A stretch of 10,925 bases of DNA from JBBDIM01 sp040880405 (GCA_040880405.1 JBBDIM010000198.1:1-10925); one strand, 5' to 3'. Positions 1-8,330 are shown, numbered from the stretch's first letter. Notes: generated by a model from the letters alone, not told the origin. Made by a program: numbers and translations.

Positions 1-207
1 CCGTGGGAGAATCGCGGGTTGGTTGTGCCCCTGAGGCGAAGCGAGTTGGCACTTCCCCCACGCTTTTGCAAGCGTGGCTACGGCGAATTCTTGAGGTAGC
101 TACGGTCGCAAGACCGTGGGAGAATCGCGGGTTGGTTGTGCCCCTGGGGCGAAGCGAGTTGCCACTTCCCCCACGCTTTTGCAAGCGTGGCTACGACGAA
201 TTCTTGA
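1..207. repeat. Tandem 113-base repeat, two copies, with internal palindromes
   Basis: Copy 1 is 1-113 and copy 2 is 114-207, which stops matching after the sixth base past its GAATTC-like end. The copies differ at only a few positions (for example 33/146 and about 48/161). Each copy holds a perfect 8-bp hairpin with loop TTGC (58-77 and 171-190, stem CCACGCTT/AAGCGTGG). A second hairpin at 100-119 (CTACGGTC, loop GCAA, GACCGTGG, one wobble pair) spans the junction. Copy 1 begins with the right half of this second palindrome, so the array probably continues upstream of the window. Two overlapping open frames start in the copies, but they only reflect the repeat and I do not call them genes. 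The structure resembles REP-type palindromic elements. That they are dispersed in the genome is inference. Confidence 0.85.
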
Positions 208-353
208 CAGCCCAGGCGCGCCCTTCCGCTTTTATTTTGCAATTTTCATTTGTCATTTTTCAATTACAAATTCAATCATAGCGGAGCAGCGCGAGCTGCC
301 CGGTGAAGTGCGAGAAGATTGTGTCTTCTTTGGGAAGTCAGGTCGCCACCGAA
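208..353. other. Non-coding spacer downstream of pyk, with AT-rich tract
   Basis: No gene is seen here. Positions 230-280 are strikingly AT-rich compared with the rest of the window and contain similar, overlapping words such as CATTTGTCATTTTTCAATT. Two small hairpins follow: GCAGC-GCGA-GCTGC at 286-299 and AGAAGA-N5-TCTTCT at 313-329. Neither is followed by a T-run on the minus strand, so neither is a convincing intrinsic terminator for pyruvate kinase, whose stop codon is at 354-356. Confidence 0.5.
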
Positions 354-1829
354 TCAATCCTGATTCGAATCCTGCCCCTTTTCCTCAACGCGGTGGACCA
401 CCACGATGTACTCGGCCGACTGCATGATGCCGCCGCCGGTGATGAACACCACTCGGTCCCCTTCTTCTAGATAGCCGTTTTCCAGGCCCCATTGATCGAT
501 GAAACGGCGGAGTTGGATGCCGTTGTGGACCGGGGCCCGGCTAATTGGCGTCACGCCCCAGTAAAGGCACATCCGCCGCAAGGCGGCCATCGAGTCGCTC
601 ACGCCGATTGTGGGGATAGCGTCTCGCAACTTGGCTTTGGTCAGCGCGGTACCACCGGTCCGGGTCGCGGTGACCACGAGCTTGGCGTGCAAATGTTCGG
701 CGGTGATTGAAGCACCATACACCACGGCATGGGTCACCGGATGAACCATCGCCGTGCGGAGGTCCGATTTGCGATTGAGATTCCGTTCTTCCATCCACAT
801 TTTTTCCGTGGACAGCATGATCCGGTTCATCATTTTGACAACCGCCACCGGATGCACACCGACGGCTGTTTCGCCGGAAAGCATGCAGGCGTCGGCACCA
901 TCGAGAATGGCGTTGGCCACGTCGGTCGCTTCGGCTCGGGTCGGTCGGTTCGAGGTGGTCATGCTGTCGAGCATCTGGGTCGCCACGATCACCGGGCGGC
1001 CAATCCGCGAGCAAGTCTTCACGATGAATTTCTGGGCCGCGGCGACTTCCGCCACGTCGATCTCCACCCCCAGGTCTCCCCGGGCGACCATTACCCCGTT
1101 CGACTCCTGCACGATCTCGTCCAGGTTATCGAGGGCCTCTCGTTTTTCAATTTTGGCGATCACAAAGGCCCGCGATTCATGGGCACCCAACAGATCGCGC
1201 AGTTGGCGGATGTCGTCGGCTTTGCGGACAAAGCTGAGGCTAACGTAGTCCAGATCGTTCTCGGCGGCCCACTTGATGTGCTCTTTGTCTTGCGGGGTGA
1301 TCGCGTCGACGCTCAGTTTAGCACCCGGCAAGTTGATCCCTTGGCGGCTACGGATTGGCCCACCCTGGACCACCTTGCAGACAACATGATTCTCATGCTT
1401 TTCGATCACCGTCATGCTGACGGTTCCATCGGCCAGCATCACGTCGTTGCCGACTTCCAGTTCGTCAACCAGGGGCGTGTAATTGCTGGTCAATTCGTGC
1501 GGGCCTTCGGACTTGTCTCCCCGCACGAAGTGGAAGATGTGGTCTTCGTAACAATGGGTGGGGTCTTCATGCAATTGTCCCAGGCGGATCTTGGGCCCGG
1601 ATAGATCGGCCAAAGCGGCGATCGGTCGATCCAGCCGCTCGCTGATCTCGCGAATGTTTCGCACCACTTCGCTATGGTCGCTCAGATCGCCGTGGGCGAG
1701 ATTGAGTCGGAAGACATCGACTCCGGCGAGGACCAACTCCTCGAGTTTCTCCGGGGTACGGCAGGCGGGACCGACCGTGGCGACAATTTTGGTGCGAGCG
1801 CGGTTAGGGAACAAGCGGGCGGCGGACAT
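354..1829 (-). CDS. pyk: Pyruvate kinase
   Basis: Catalyses the last ATP-forming step of glycolysis in the cytoplasm: phosphoenolpyruvate plus ADP gives pyruvate plus ATP. The 491-residue product has the family motifs in order: KIVATVGPA (14-22), RLNLAHGD (41-48), DLSGPKIR (75-82), GINLPG (164-169), the active-site region IAKIEKREALDNLDEI with the catalytic lysine near 226, MVARGDLGVEI (247-257), ATQMLDSM (283-290), PTRAEATDVANAILDGADACMLSGETA and the C-terminal domain from about 357. The frame stays open to an ATG at 2006 (550 residues). I prefer the ATG at 1827-1829 because conserved sequence begins right after it, the length then fits the family, and GGAAAGAG lies upstream as a plausible ribosome site. 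Another ATG at 1896-1898 has no such site. Two usual potassium ligands are replaced (A45, L76) and K80 stands where potassium-dependent enzymes carry Glu, as in E. coli PykA. It is transcribed away from the SDR gene. Identity is secure; the start is less so. Confidence 0.96.
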   Translation of the reverse strand: MSAARLFPNRARTKIVATVGPACRTPEKLEELVLAGVDVFRLNLAHGDLSDHSEVVRNIREISERLDRPIAALADLSGPKIRLGQLHEDPTHCYEDHIFHFVRGDKSEGPHELTSNYTPLVDELEVGNDVMLADGTVSMTVIEKHENHVVCKVVQGGPIRSRQGINLPGAKLSVDAITPQDKEHIKWAAENDLDYVSLSFVRKADDIRQLRDLLGAHESRAFVIAKIEKREALDNLDEIVQESNGVMVARGDLGVEIDVAEVAAAQKFIVKTCSRIGRPVIVATQMLDSMTTSNRPTRAEATDVANAILDGADACMLSGETAVGVHPVAVVKMMNRIMLSTEKMWMEERNLNRKSDLRTAMVHPVTHAVVYGASITAEHLHAKLVVTATRTGGTALTKAKLRDAIPTIGVSDSMAALRRMCLYWGVTPISRAPVHNGIQLRRFIDQWGLENGYLEEGDRVVFITGGGIMQSAEYIVVVHRVEEKGQDSNQD

Positions 1830-1945
1830 AGGTCGTCTCTTTCCATCAGGCACGCCCTGGGCGGTTCTCGACTCAATCCGCGACGAAGCAGGATCCATCG
1901 TCGGATCGGCTGAATGGATGTCCCTGGGCACGCTGAGAGACACCG

Positions 1946-1962
1946 ATGTGAATTCGTCACAT
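1946..1962. promoter_or_regulatory. Perfect 17-base dyad in the pyk leader, possible operator
   Basis: ATGTGA (1946-1951) and TCACAT (1957-1962) form a perfect inverted repeat around a 5-base centre. It lies 117 bases upstream of the preferred pyruvate kinase start. The half-sites resemble those bound by CRP-family regulators (TGTGA/TCACA), although the classical CRP spacing is 6, not 5. If the longest pyk frame were translated this would be coding sequence. The dyad slightly favours the shorter protein. The regulator and any function are inference. Confidence 0.35.
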
Positions 1963-2050
1963 GAAGTTTGAGCCACAATAGCCTCCAGTGACAGGCCGGC
2001 GATCACCGTGAGATGATGCGAGGGATCCTGCCCGCGGGTTGATTATTATT

Positions 2051-2085
2051 GAGGGGCACTCAAGCCCAGCGGGCCGTGCCTCCCC
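2051..2085 (-). other. GC-rich hairpin upstream of pyk
   Basis: GGGGCAC (2053-2059) pairs with GTGCC plus CCCC (2076-2085, one bulged T), and inside lies GCCC-AGC-GGGC (2064-2074). The result is a two-part stem that would be stable on either strand. On the minus strand it sits about 220 bases before the pyruvate kinase start and is followed by TCAATAATAATC, not by a U-run, so it is not a standard terminator. It could be a leader structure or chance pairing in GC-rich DNA. Confidence 0.3.
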
Positions 2086-2653
2086 TGAATTCCCGTAGTT
2101 CGGTATGCGGATCCACACGCTTTTCCAGCGGTGATCCACGTCACTCTAGTAGATGATCCAATCGTTGACGATAGGGGCTGTTTCGCTAGGTGATGTGGGC
2201 AAATATAGGTTTCCATTGATGGCCAGGTGGGCTAATTTTTGCGCGATAATGCCATGCTCCACGCGGGAATCGAGAGAATGCGAGCGAATGCGACGTAAAA
2301 TTGGATTAATGGCATGAAAGGTGCCATTGTTAGGTGGAGGCCAACTTCAAGGGGGACTCATCTTCCCGGAGTCATCTAGAAAATGCCTCTGCATCCCCCC
2401 TGCGATGCAAATGTATGAATTTGTGAAGAACCTTGCTCCCAACTCCCTCAGCCTGAGTACCGGAAAGCGAGTAGAACCGCGCTTCCATGTGCCCCCCCCT
2501 GAACCGAGGCTGAACCAGAGAGACGAACAAAGTAGCGCGCGGTTTAAGGGAGAATCGATTCCTGGGCAGCGGGAAAGTTGACACGAAACCGTTCAAAGAC
2601 AAGAGATCGTGACATGAATTTTCAGGCAAAACATCTCGTCGAGCCCCGGTTTG

Positions 2654-2694
2654 CCCCGATTCTCCCCGAACTTTTTTGTGTAATAATGTCGGGG
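2654..2694 (+). promoter_or_regulatory. Possible promoter and operator of the SDR gene
   Basis: An extended -10-like element TGTAATAAT lies at 2679-2687 (AATAAT matches TATAAT at 5 of 6), giving a predicted start near 2694 and a leader of about 79 bases. No good -35 box is at the right distance. CCCCGA occurs at 2654-2659 and again exactly one helical turn later at 2664-2669, and its inverse TCGGGG is at 2689-2694, so the -10 is bracketed by an inverted repeat. This is compatible with a repressor site, but such GC-rich words also arise by chance. Confidence 0.3.
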
Positions 2695-2772
2695 CCGCGA
2701 AAAAGCCTCACGTTCTAATCCAACCGTTCCCAGCCGATAGGCGATCAAGGTTCCTCCCTGGACGATTCAGGT

Positions 2773-3585
2773 ATGACGCAGTATTGGCAAGGGAAAGTGG
2801 TGGTCATCACCGGCGGTTCGCGTGGATTTGGCAAGGCCCTGACGAGGGCCTTGGCGACAGGCGGGGCGACCTGTGTCCTGGCCGCGCGCGATCCGGAGGC
2901 CCTCAAGCACGCGTGTGACGAATTGGCCGATCTTCCGGGGCAGGCGGTTTCGATTCCGACCGACCTGACCGACGACGACAGCGTAGCCGAACTTTTTGCC
3001 GAGGTACGGCAACGGTATGGCAGGCTGGATGGTCTGTTCAACGTCGCCGGGGTTTCTGCTCGGGGTGAGGCTCTGGAAACATCGATCGACGACTATCTTT
3101 GTTCGTTCGACTTGAACGTCCTGTCGGTCGTCCGGACCACACGGCAGGCGGTCGATTTGCTGCGGCAATCGAAGGGGCATGTGGTCAACATCGGTTCGCT
3201 GGCCTCGAAAAGCGCCTCGAAATGGATTGGGCCCTACGCCACCTCCAAATTCGCGCTGGCCGGGCTGACCCATCAGTTGCGGTTGGAACTGGAAGCGGAC
3301 GGGGTTCACGTCCTGTTGGTCTGCCCAGGGCCGATTACGCGGGAAGGTACCCAGGACCGTTACACCGACCAAGCGGCCGATCTGCCGGAGGAGGCGCGGT
3401 TGCCGGGTGCCGGGGTGAAGGTGAAAACAATCGATCCGGTCTGGCTGGCCGGCCGAGTGCTCGAGGCGTGCCAGCGGCGGCAAGCGGAGATCGTCGCGCC
3501 TTGGAAGGCTCGCGTGCTCTTCTCGATTGCTCAGCTTAGTCCGGCGTGGGGCGATTGGCTGTTGAGAAAATTCACATCGAAATGA
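2773..3585 (+). CDS. Short-chain dehydrogenase/reductase (SDR), NADP-type
   Basis: A classical SDR of 270 residues. It probably oxidises or reduces a hydroxyl/keto group with a nicotinamide cofactor in the cytoplasm, but the substrate cannot be told from the sequence. The N-terminal Rossmann fold shows the glycine motif TGGSRGFG (13-20). R18 within it and R39 in AARD after the second strand suggest NADP(H), not NAD(H). NVAG (90-93) replaces the common NNAG. The catalytic tetrad is N115, S142, Y155 and K159 (YATSK), followed by CPGPI (184-188). The C-terminus (about 235-270) is aromatic and basic. The ATG at 2773 begins just before the first beta strand and has only a weak ribosome site. The next gene downstream, the sulfatase, follows after 112 bases and appears to have its own promoter, so this may be a single-gene unit. 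Family assignment is firm; specific function is unknown. Confidence 0.92.
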   Translation: MTQYWQGKVVVITGGSRGFGKALTRALATGGATCVLAARDPEALKHACDELADLPGQAVSIPTDLTDDDSVAELFAEVRQRYGRLDGLFNVAGVSARGEALETSIDDYLCSFDLNVLSVVRTTRQAVDLLRQSKGHVVNIGSLASKSASKWIGPYATSKFALAGLTHQLRLELEADGVHVLLVCPGPITREGTQDRYTDQAADLPEEARLPGAGVKVKTIDPVWLAGRVLEACQRRQAEIVAPWKARVLFSIAQLSPAWGDWLLRKFTSK

Positions 3586-3625
3586 GGTTCCGCCCCAAAC
3601 GTGTGGGGAGGACGTACGAGCTTGG

Positions 3626-3654
3626 TTGAATCCACCCCGCTCTCCTCTTATCAT
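3626..3654 (+). promoter_or_regulatory. Probable sigma-70-type promoter for the sulfatase
   Basis: TTGAAT (3626-3631) and TATCAT (3649-3654) are separated by exactly 17 bases and match the vegetative consensus at 4 and 5 of 6 positions. Transcription would start near 3661, leaving a leader of about 37 bases that ends in a good ribosome site before the ATG at 3698. No experimental support exists here, and planctomycete promoter rules are less well known. Confidence 0.4.
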
Positions 3655-3685
3655 AAGGCCTCCCACCCCACCTATTATCTTTTCC

Positions 3686-3690
3686 GGAGA
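3686..3690 (+). promoter_or_regulatory. Ribosome binding site that fixes the sulfatase start
   Basis: GGAGA lies 7 bases before the ATG at 3698. The same frame has an earlier ATG at 3626, but that one overlaps the predicted -35 box and would put 24 extra residues before a well-formed signal peptide. The 3698 start is therefore preferred. Confidence 0.65.
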
Positions 3691-3697
3691 ATTGGCG

Positions 3698-5101
3698 ATG
3701 TCCCCACGAACCCGCCGGCAATTCAATGTTTCGCCGCTGATGATGATTGTCGCGGTAACGCTGGCCGCCGGTCAGGCTCATGCTCAGGACCGCACTCCCA
3801 ATTTTGTGGTCATCTTTTGCGACGACATGGGATATGGCGACCTCGGTTGTTTCGGGCATCCCACAATCGCCACACCGCATCTCGACCGGATGGCGCGTGA
3901 GGGGATGAAGCTGACGCAGTTTTATGTCGGCTCGTCGGTTTGCACGCCCAGCCGAGCGGCGCTATTGACCGGTCGCCTACCGGCCCGAAACGGGATGTGC
4001 AGCGACCGCCGCCGCGTGCTGTTTCCCAATTCCAAGGGGGGCCTGCCTGCGAGCGAGATCACCTTCGCCAAAGCCCTCAAATCCAAGAACTACGCTACCG
4101 TATGTATCGGCAAATGGCACTTGGGGCACTTGCCGGAGTTTCTGCCGACCGAACATGGCTTCGATTACTACTACGGCATCCCTTACTCCAACGACATGGA
4201 CCGTGTGAACGACGCGCCGGGCGGCCGAGCCGCGTTTTTAAAACCGAAAACCGAATACTGGAATGTCCCGCTAATGCGAGGCAAGGAAATCATCGAACGA
4301 CCCGCCGATCAAACGACGATCACCAAGCGGTATACGGAAGAGGCCCTCAAGTTCATCGACGACAAGAAGGACGAACCGTTCCTACTGTACATGCCCCACT
4401 CGTTGCCGCATGTGCCGCTGTTTACCTCAGAGGAGTTTCAAGGACATAGTCTCCGTGGACTGTATGGCGACGTGATCGAAGAGATCGACTGGAGCGTCGG
4501 GCAGGTTTTGCAAAAGCTCCGCGATCTGGAGCTTGATGACAACACCCTTGTCATCTTCACCAGCGACAATGGCCCCTGGCTTACCTACGATCAGCAGGGA
4601 GGTTCGGCTGGGCTGTTGCGGGAAGGGAAGGGGAGTACTTGGGAAGGGGGCATGCGGGTACCAACCGTCGCCTGGTGGCCTGGCAAGGTTCCGGCCGCCA
4701 CGGTCAAAACCGACCTGACCAGTTCGATGGACCTGTTGGCCACCTTCTGCCACTTGGCGGGGGCGGAGCTGCCAGCGGATCGAACCCTCGACTCGTACGA
4801 CATGACCGACCTGTTGACCGGCGAAGGAAAATGCGACCGCGAGACCTTCTTCTACTACCGCGGTTATCGTCTGATGGCGGTCCGCAAAGGGCCCTGGAAG
4901 ATGCATTTGATCACGCAAAACGCCTACGGACCCAACCAACCAAAGTCGCATGATCCGCCGATCCTCTACCACCTAGAGCATGATCCGAGCGAAAAATATG
5001 ATGTCGCAAAAGATCATCCGGACGTGATCGCCGAGATGCTGGACGAAGTAAAAAAACACAAAGCGGAAATGAAATTCGCCGACTCGCAGTTGGAACTGTA
5101 A
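3698..5101 (+). CDS. Secreted formylglycine-dependent sulfatase (arylsulfatase A-like)
   Basis: A 467-residue type I sulfatase that should hydrolyse sulfate esters, probably on a polysaccharide or aryl substrate, outside the cytoplasm. Residues 1-29 form a signal peptide: basic N-terminus, hydrophobic core MMIVAVTLAAG and an AHA|Q cleavage site. The catalytic core starts with the metal-binding DDMGYGD (42-48). C82 in CTPSRAALLTG is the cysteine that a formylglycine-generating enzyme or anaerobic maturase must convert. Further active-site elements are K139/H141 in GKWHLG, H237 in LPHVPLF, D290/N291 in FTSDNGP and K311 in the EGKGSTWEGG segment. The C-terminal subdomain begins around 390. Length and motif order fit a complete enzyme. 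No maturase gene is in the window. Xylose isomerase follows 55 bases downstream on the same strand with no terminator between, so the two are likely co-transcribed. Which sulfated sugar it attacks cannot be read from the sequence. Confidence 0.95.
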   Translation: MSPRTRRQFNVSPLMMIVAVTLAAGQAHAQDRTPNFVVIFCDDMGYGDLGCFGHPTIATPHLDRMAREGMKLTQFYVGSSVCTPSRAALLTGRLPARNGMCSDRRRVLFPNSKGGLPASEITFAKALKSKNYATVCIGKWHLGHLPEFLPTEHGFDYYYGIPYSNDMDRVNDAPGGRAAFLKPKTEYWNVPLMRGKEIIERPADQTTITKRYTEEALKFIDDKKDEPFLLYMPHSLPHVPLFTSEEFQGHSLRGLYGDVIEEIDWSVGQVLQKLRDLELDDNTLVIFTSDNGPWLTYDQQGGSAGLLREGKGSTWEGGMRVPTVAWWPGKVPAATVKTDLTSSMDLLATFCHLAGAELPADRTLDSYDMTDLLTGEGKCDRETFFYYRGYRLMAVRKGPWKMHLITQNAYGPNQPKSHDPPILYHLEHDPSEKYDVAKDHPDVIAEMLDEVKKHKAEMKFADSQLEL

Positions 5102-5156
5102 TTCGCTTTCCCATCCCATCATGTTGCCCCCTGTTTTTTGGAATTGAAAGTCATCC

Positions 5157-6467
<1,311 letters not shown>

Positions 6468-6490
6468 GTTGGTCCCTGTCGGGTTGGCGG

Positions 6491-6520
6491 TTGCCCCCCC
6501 GTTGAGAGTCTTGGTATAGT
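6491..6520 (+). promoter_or_regulatory. Probable promoter of the histidine kinase gene
   Basis: TTGCCC (6491-6496) and TATAGT (6515-6520) lie 18 bases apart. The -10 is preceded by TGG, giving an extended -10 (TGn) and a 5 of 6 match. Predicted start is near 6527, which is inside the left arm of the xylA terminator hairpin. It would give the kinase gene its own transcript, which it needs because the terminator would otherwise isolate it. Confidence 0.4.
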
Positions 6521-6522
6521 AC

Positions 6523-6560
6523 AGCGGATCGGTCCTTTTGGGCCGATCCGCTATTTTTTT
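6523..6560 (+). terminator. Intrinsic terminator after xylA
   Basis: A 13-bp stem (6523-6535 with 6540-6552, one G-T wobble) closes a TTTT loop and is followed by A and seven T residues (6554-6560). This is a textbook rho-independent terminator 56 bases after the xylA stop. The T-run ends only 33 bases before the kinase start codon. Confidence 0.93.
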
Positions 6561-6592
6561 GCGCTCTTGATATTCAAGCGATCATCCCACCC

Positions 6593-8197
6593 GTGTCAAA
6601 TCCCCAGGAATCAGCGGCGAATCAGCCCGAGGGCCCACTGGCTGCCCTGCGCGCCCAGGTCGCGGAATTGCAGGCTGAACTGGAATCGGAACGTGAACAG
6701 GCGGGATTTTATCGGCAGGTTCTGGAGAGCGTGCCGGAATATGTCGTGACGATCGGTCCCGATTTGAGGTTCACCTACGTCAACCAACAAACCGACGACT
6801 ACCCTGATTCGATGGTCGGAGTTCACCTGAGCGACGTCGTCGTCTCGGACGACATGCCTCTGTTCGAGCAGCAGCTTCGGCGGGTCTTCGAGCGGGGTGA
6901 AACCGTTCTCTGTGAGGGCACCGGTATCCAAGATGGTCGACTGTATGAATCGCATTTCAAGCCGATCTATCGAAACGGAAACGTGGTTCTAGCCGTCGCC
7001 AACAGCCGCGACATCACAGAGCACAAGAAACTTCAGGCGGAGTTGACCCAGCAACGGGACGAACTAGAACGGCGGGTCGCCGAGCGAACCTCCCAATTGG
7101 CCACCATCAACGATCGCTTGTACTCCGATATCCAGCGACGGGAAGAGGTCGAGTCGCAACTTCGCGAAAGCGAAGAACGGTTCCGTACCATGGCCGAAGG
7201 GAGTCCGGTCCCGGTGGTGATCTCCGATCCGGAAACGGGTCAGGTGTTCTATGGCAATCACCGCCTTGCGGAAATGTTCCGCACCCCCTACGAAACGTTA
7301 ACTGAACAGACAACCACCGATTTCTATCTGCATCCCGAGCAGCGCGAAGAGTTGGTCGCCCGGATGCGGGCCGAAGGGTTGGTCAACGGGGCGGAGATCC
7401 AATTGAAACGTGCCGATGGAACGCCGCTTTGGGCCGCCGTTTATAACCGTACCATCACCTACAATGGACAGCAGGCGCTGTTGGCGTGTTTTCTCGATAC
7501 GACCGCGTGGAAAGCCGCGGAGGAAGCCCTGCTCAAGGATCGTCGCCTGCTCCGGCGTTTGCTCGATTTAAACGAACGCGACCGCCAGCTCATCGCGTAT
7601 GAGATCCATGATGGCGTGGTCCAGCACATGAGTGGCTCGCTTATGTTCCTGGAGTCGGCCAGCCATCAACTCCTGACCGAAGGGACCGAAATCGCGGAAT
7701 TGACCAAAGCGTGTCAACTTTTGCGGGATGGTGTCGACGAGGCCCGGCGGATCATCGACGGACTGCGTCCCCCCGTGCTGGAAGAGGCGGGAATCATCGC
7801 CGCAGTGGAAAACTTAGTCGAGGAGAGTAATGAGCTTGGTCCGCTCGATATCAAGTGGACACATTCCGTTCATTTCGACCGACTCGCCCCGCCGATCGAG
7901 ATGGCGATCTACCGAATCGTGCAGGAAGGGGTGAACAATGCTCGGCAGCATAGCGGCGGGGGGAACATCTGGGTGAGTATCACTCAGCAGTGGACCTACA
8001 TTTACATTTCCATTCGTGACGACGGCTGCGGGTTCGATCCGAAAGTGACTAAGAAACGCCGCTATGGCCTGCAGGGAATTCACGAGCGAGCCCGCCTGCT
8101 GGGAGGCTCAGAGATCATCGACACGGAACTTGGCGGCGGGACCGAGATCCGTGTCACCCTGCCGATCTCCGACGCACTTCTTCCCCCGGAAGAATAG
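6593..8197 (+). CDS. Cytoplasmic PAS-PAS sensor histidine kinase, HisKA_3 (NarL-partner) type
   Basis: A 534-residue sensor kinase that would autophosphorylate and pass phosphate to a response regulator, most likely of the NarL/FixJ class. Order of parts: short coiled coil (about 16-38), PAS domain 1 (about 40-140, ending in SRDIT), long coiled coil (about 145-195), PAS domain 2 (about 195-305), dimerisation/phosphoacceptor segment with H339 in AYEIHDGVVQ, and a HATPase domain with N-box EGVNNARQHS (445-454), G1 box DDGCGFD (476-482) and G2 box GLQG (492-495). HDxxxQ (H339, D340, Q344) is the motif linked to phosphatase activity in this kinase class. No membrane segment or signal peptide is visible, so it senses a cytoplasmic cue. 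The start is a GTG at 6593 with no clear ribosome site; a later start would cut into the coiled coil or PAS 1. No response regulator lies in the window, so the partner is unknown. Confidence 0.93.
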   Translation: MSNPQESAANQPEGPLAALRAQVAELQAELESEREQAGFYRQVLESVPEYVVTIGPDLRFTYVNQQTDDYPDSMVGVHLSDVVVSDDMPLFEQQLRRVFERGETVLCEGTGIQDGRLYESHFKPIYRNGNVVLAVANSRDITEHKKLQAELTQQRDELERRVAERTSQLATINDRLYSDIQRREEVESQLRESEERFRTMAEGSPVPVVISDPETGQVFYGNHRLAEMFRTPYETLTEQTTTDFYLHPEQREELVARMRAEGLVNGAEIQLKRADGTPLWAAVYNRTITYNGQQALLACFLDTTAWKAAEEALLKDRRLLRRLLDLNERDRQLIAYEIHDGVVQHMSGSLMFLESASHQLLTEGTEIAELTKACQLLRDGVDEARRIIDGLRPPVLEEAGIIAAVENLVEESNELGPLDIKWTHSVHFDRLAPPIEMAIYRIVQEGVNNARQHSGGGNIWVSITQQWTYIYISIRDDGCGFDPKVTKKRRYGLQGIHERARLLGGSEIIDTELGGGTEIRVTLPISDALLPPEE

Positions 8198-8330
8198 TCC
8201 GCCATCGTCTTGCCGCACCACCGCCCCACTGAATAACAAGGCCACAATCGGTATCATGAACCAAAGGCCGCCGCGCGGGCGATGCCGCATGTCCCATGCC
8301 GAGTATCTAGCTCAAAGTGAGGAAGGAAGC

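Larger units (their letters stand above)
1830..2772. other. Long divergent spacer between pyk and the SDR gene
   Basis: This stretch of 943 bases carries no gene I can support. Short open frames on both strands (for example 2321-2581 and 2372-2629) lack recognisable domains and ribosome sites. It does contain several dyads besides those listed separately: AATGGCA-N7-TGCCATT at 2308-2328 (perfect 7-bp stem), TGCATC-N8-GATGCA at 2390-2409, and the distant pair AACCGCGC (2475-2482) / GCGCGGTT (2537-2544). A TTGACA box at 2578-2583 has no acceptable -10 element at 16-18 bases. The part next to 1829 is the leader of pyruvate kinase. A small RNA or leader structure is possible, but the sequence alone does not show one. 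Confidence 0.5.

Noticed and set aside
3..427. Two overlapping small open frames starting in the tandem repeat
   Set aside because: Their N-termini are the same repeat translated twice, and they run through the AT-rich block into the antisense of pyk. They reflect the repeat, not a protein.
729..1604. 291-residue open frame on the plus strand opposite pyruvate kinase
   Set aside because: It is fully antisense to a strongly conserved gene, has histidine/glycine-rich sequence typical of reverse-complement frames in GC-rich coding DNA, and shows no domain.
1830..2006. 59-residue N-terminal extension of pyruvate kinase
   Set aside because: Conserved family sequence starts only after the ATG at 1829, the extension has no targeting or domain signal, and it contains a perfect dyad. 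The shorter start has the better ribosome site.
2578..2606. TTGACA box as a promoter for the SDR gene
   Set aside because: The -35 match is perfect, but no sequence at 16-18 bases resembles a -10 element.
3593..3608. CCCCA-N6-TGGGG hairpin after the SDR gene as a terminator
   Set aside because: The stem has only 5 bp and no T-run follows.
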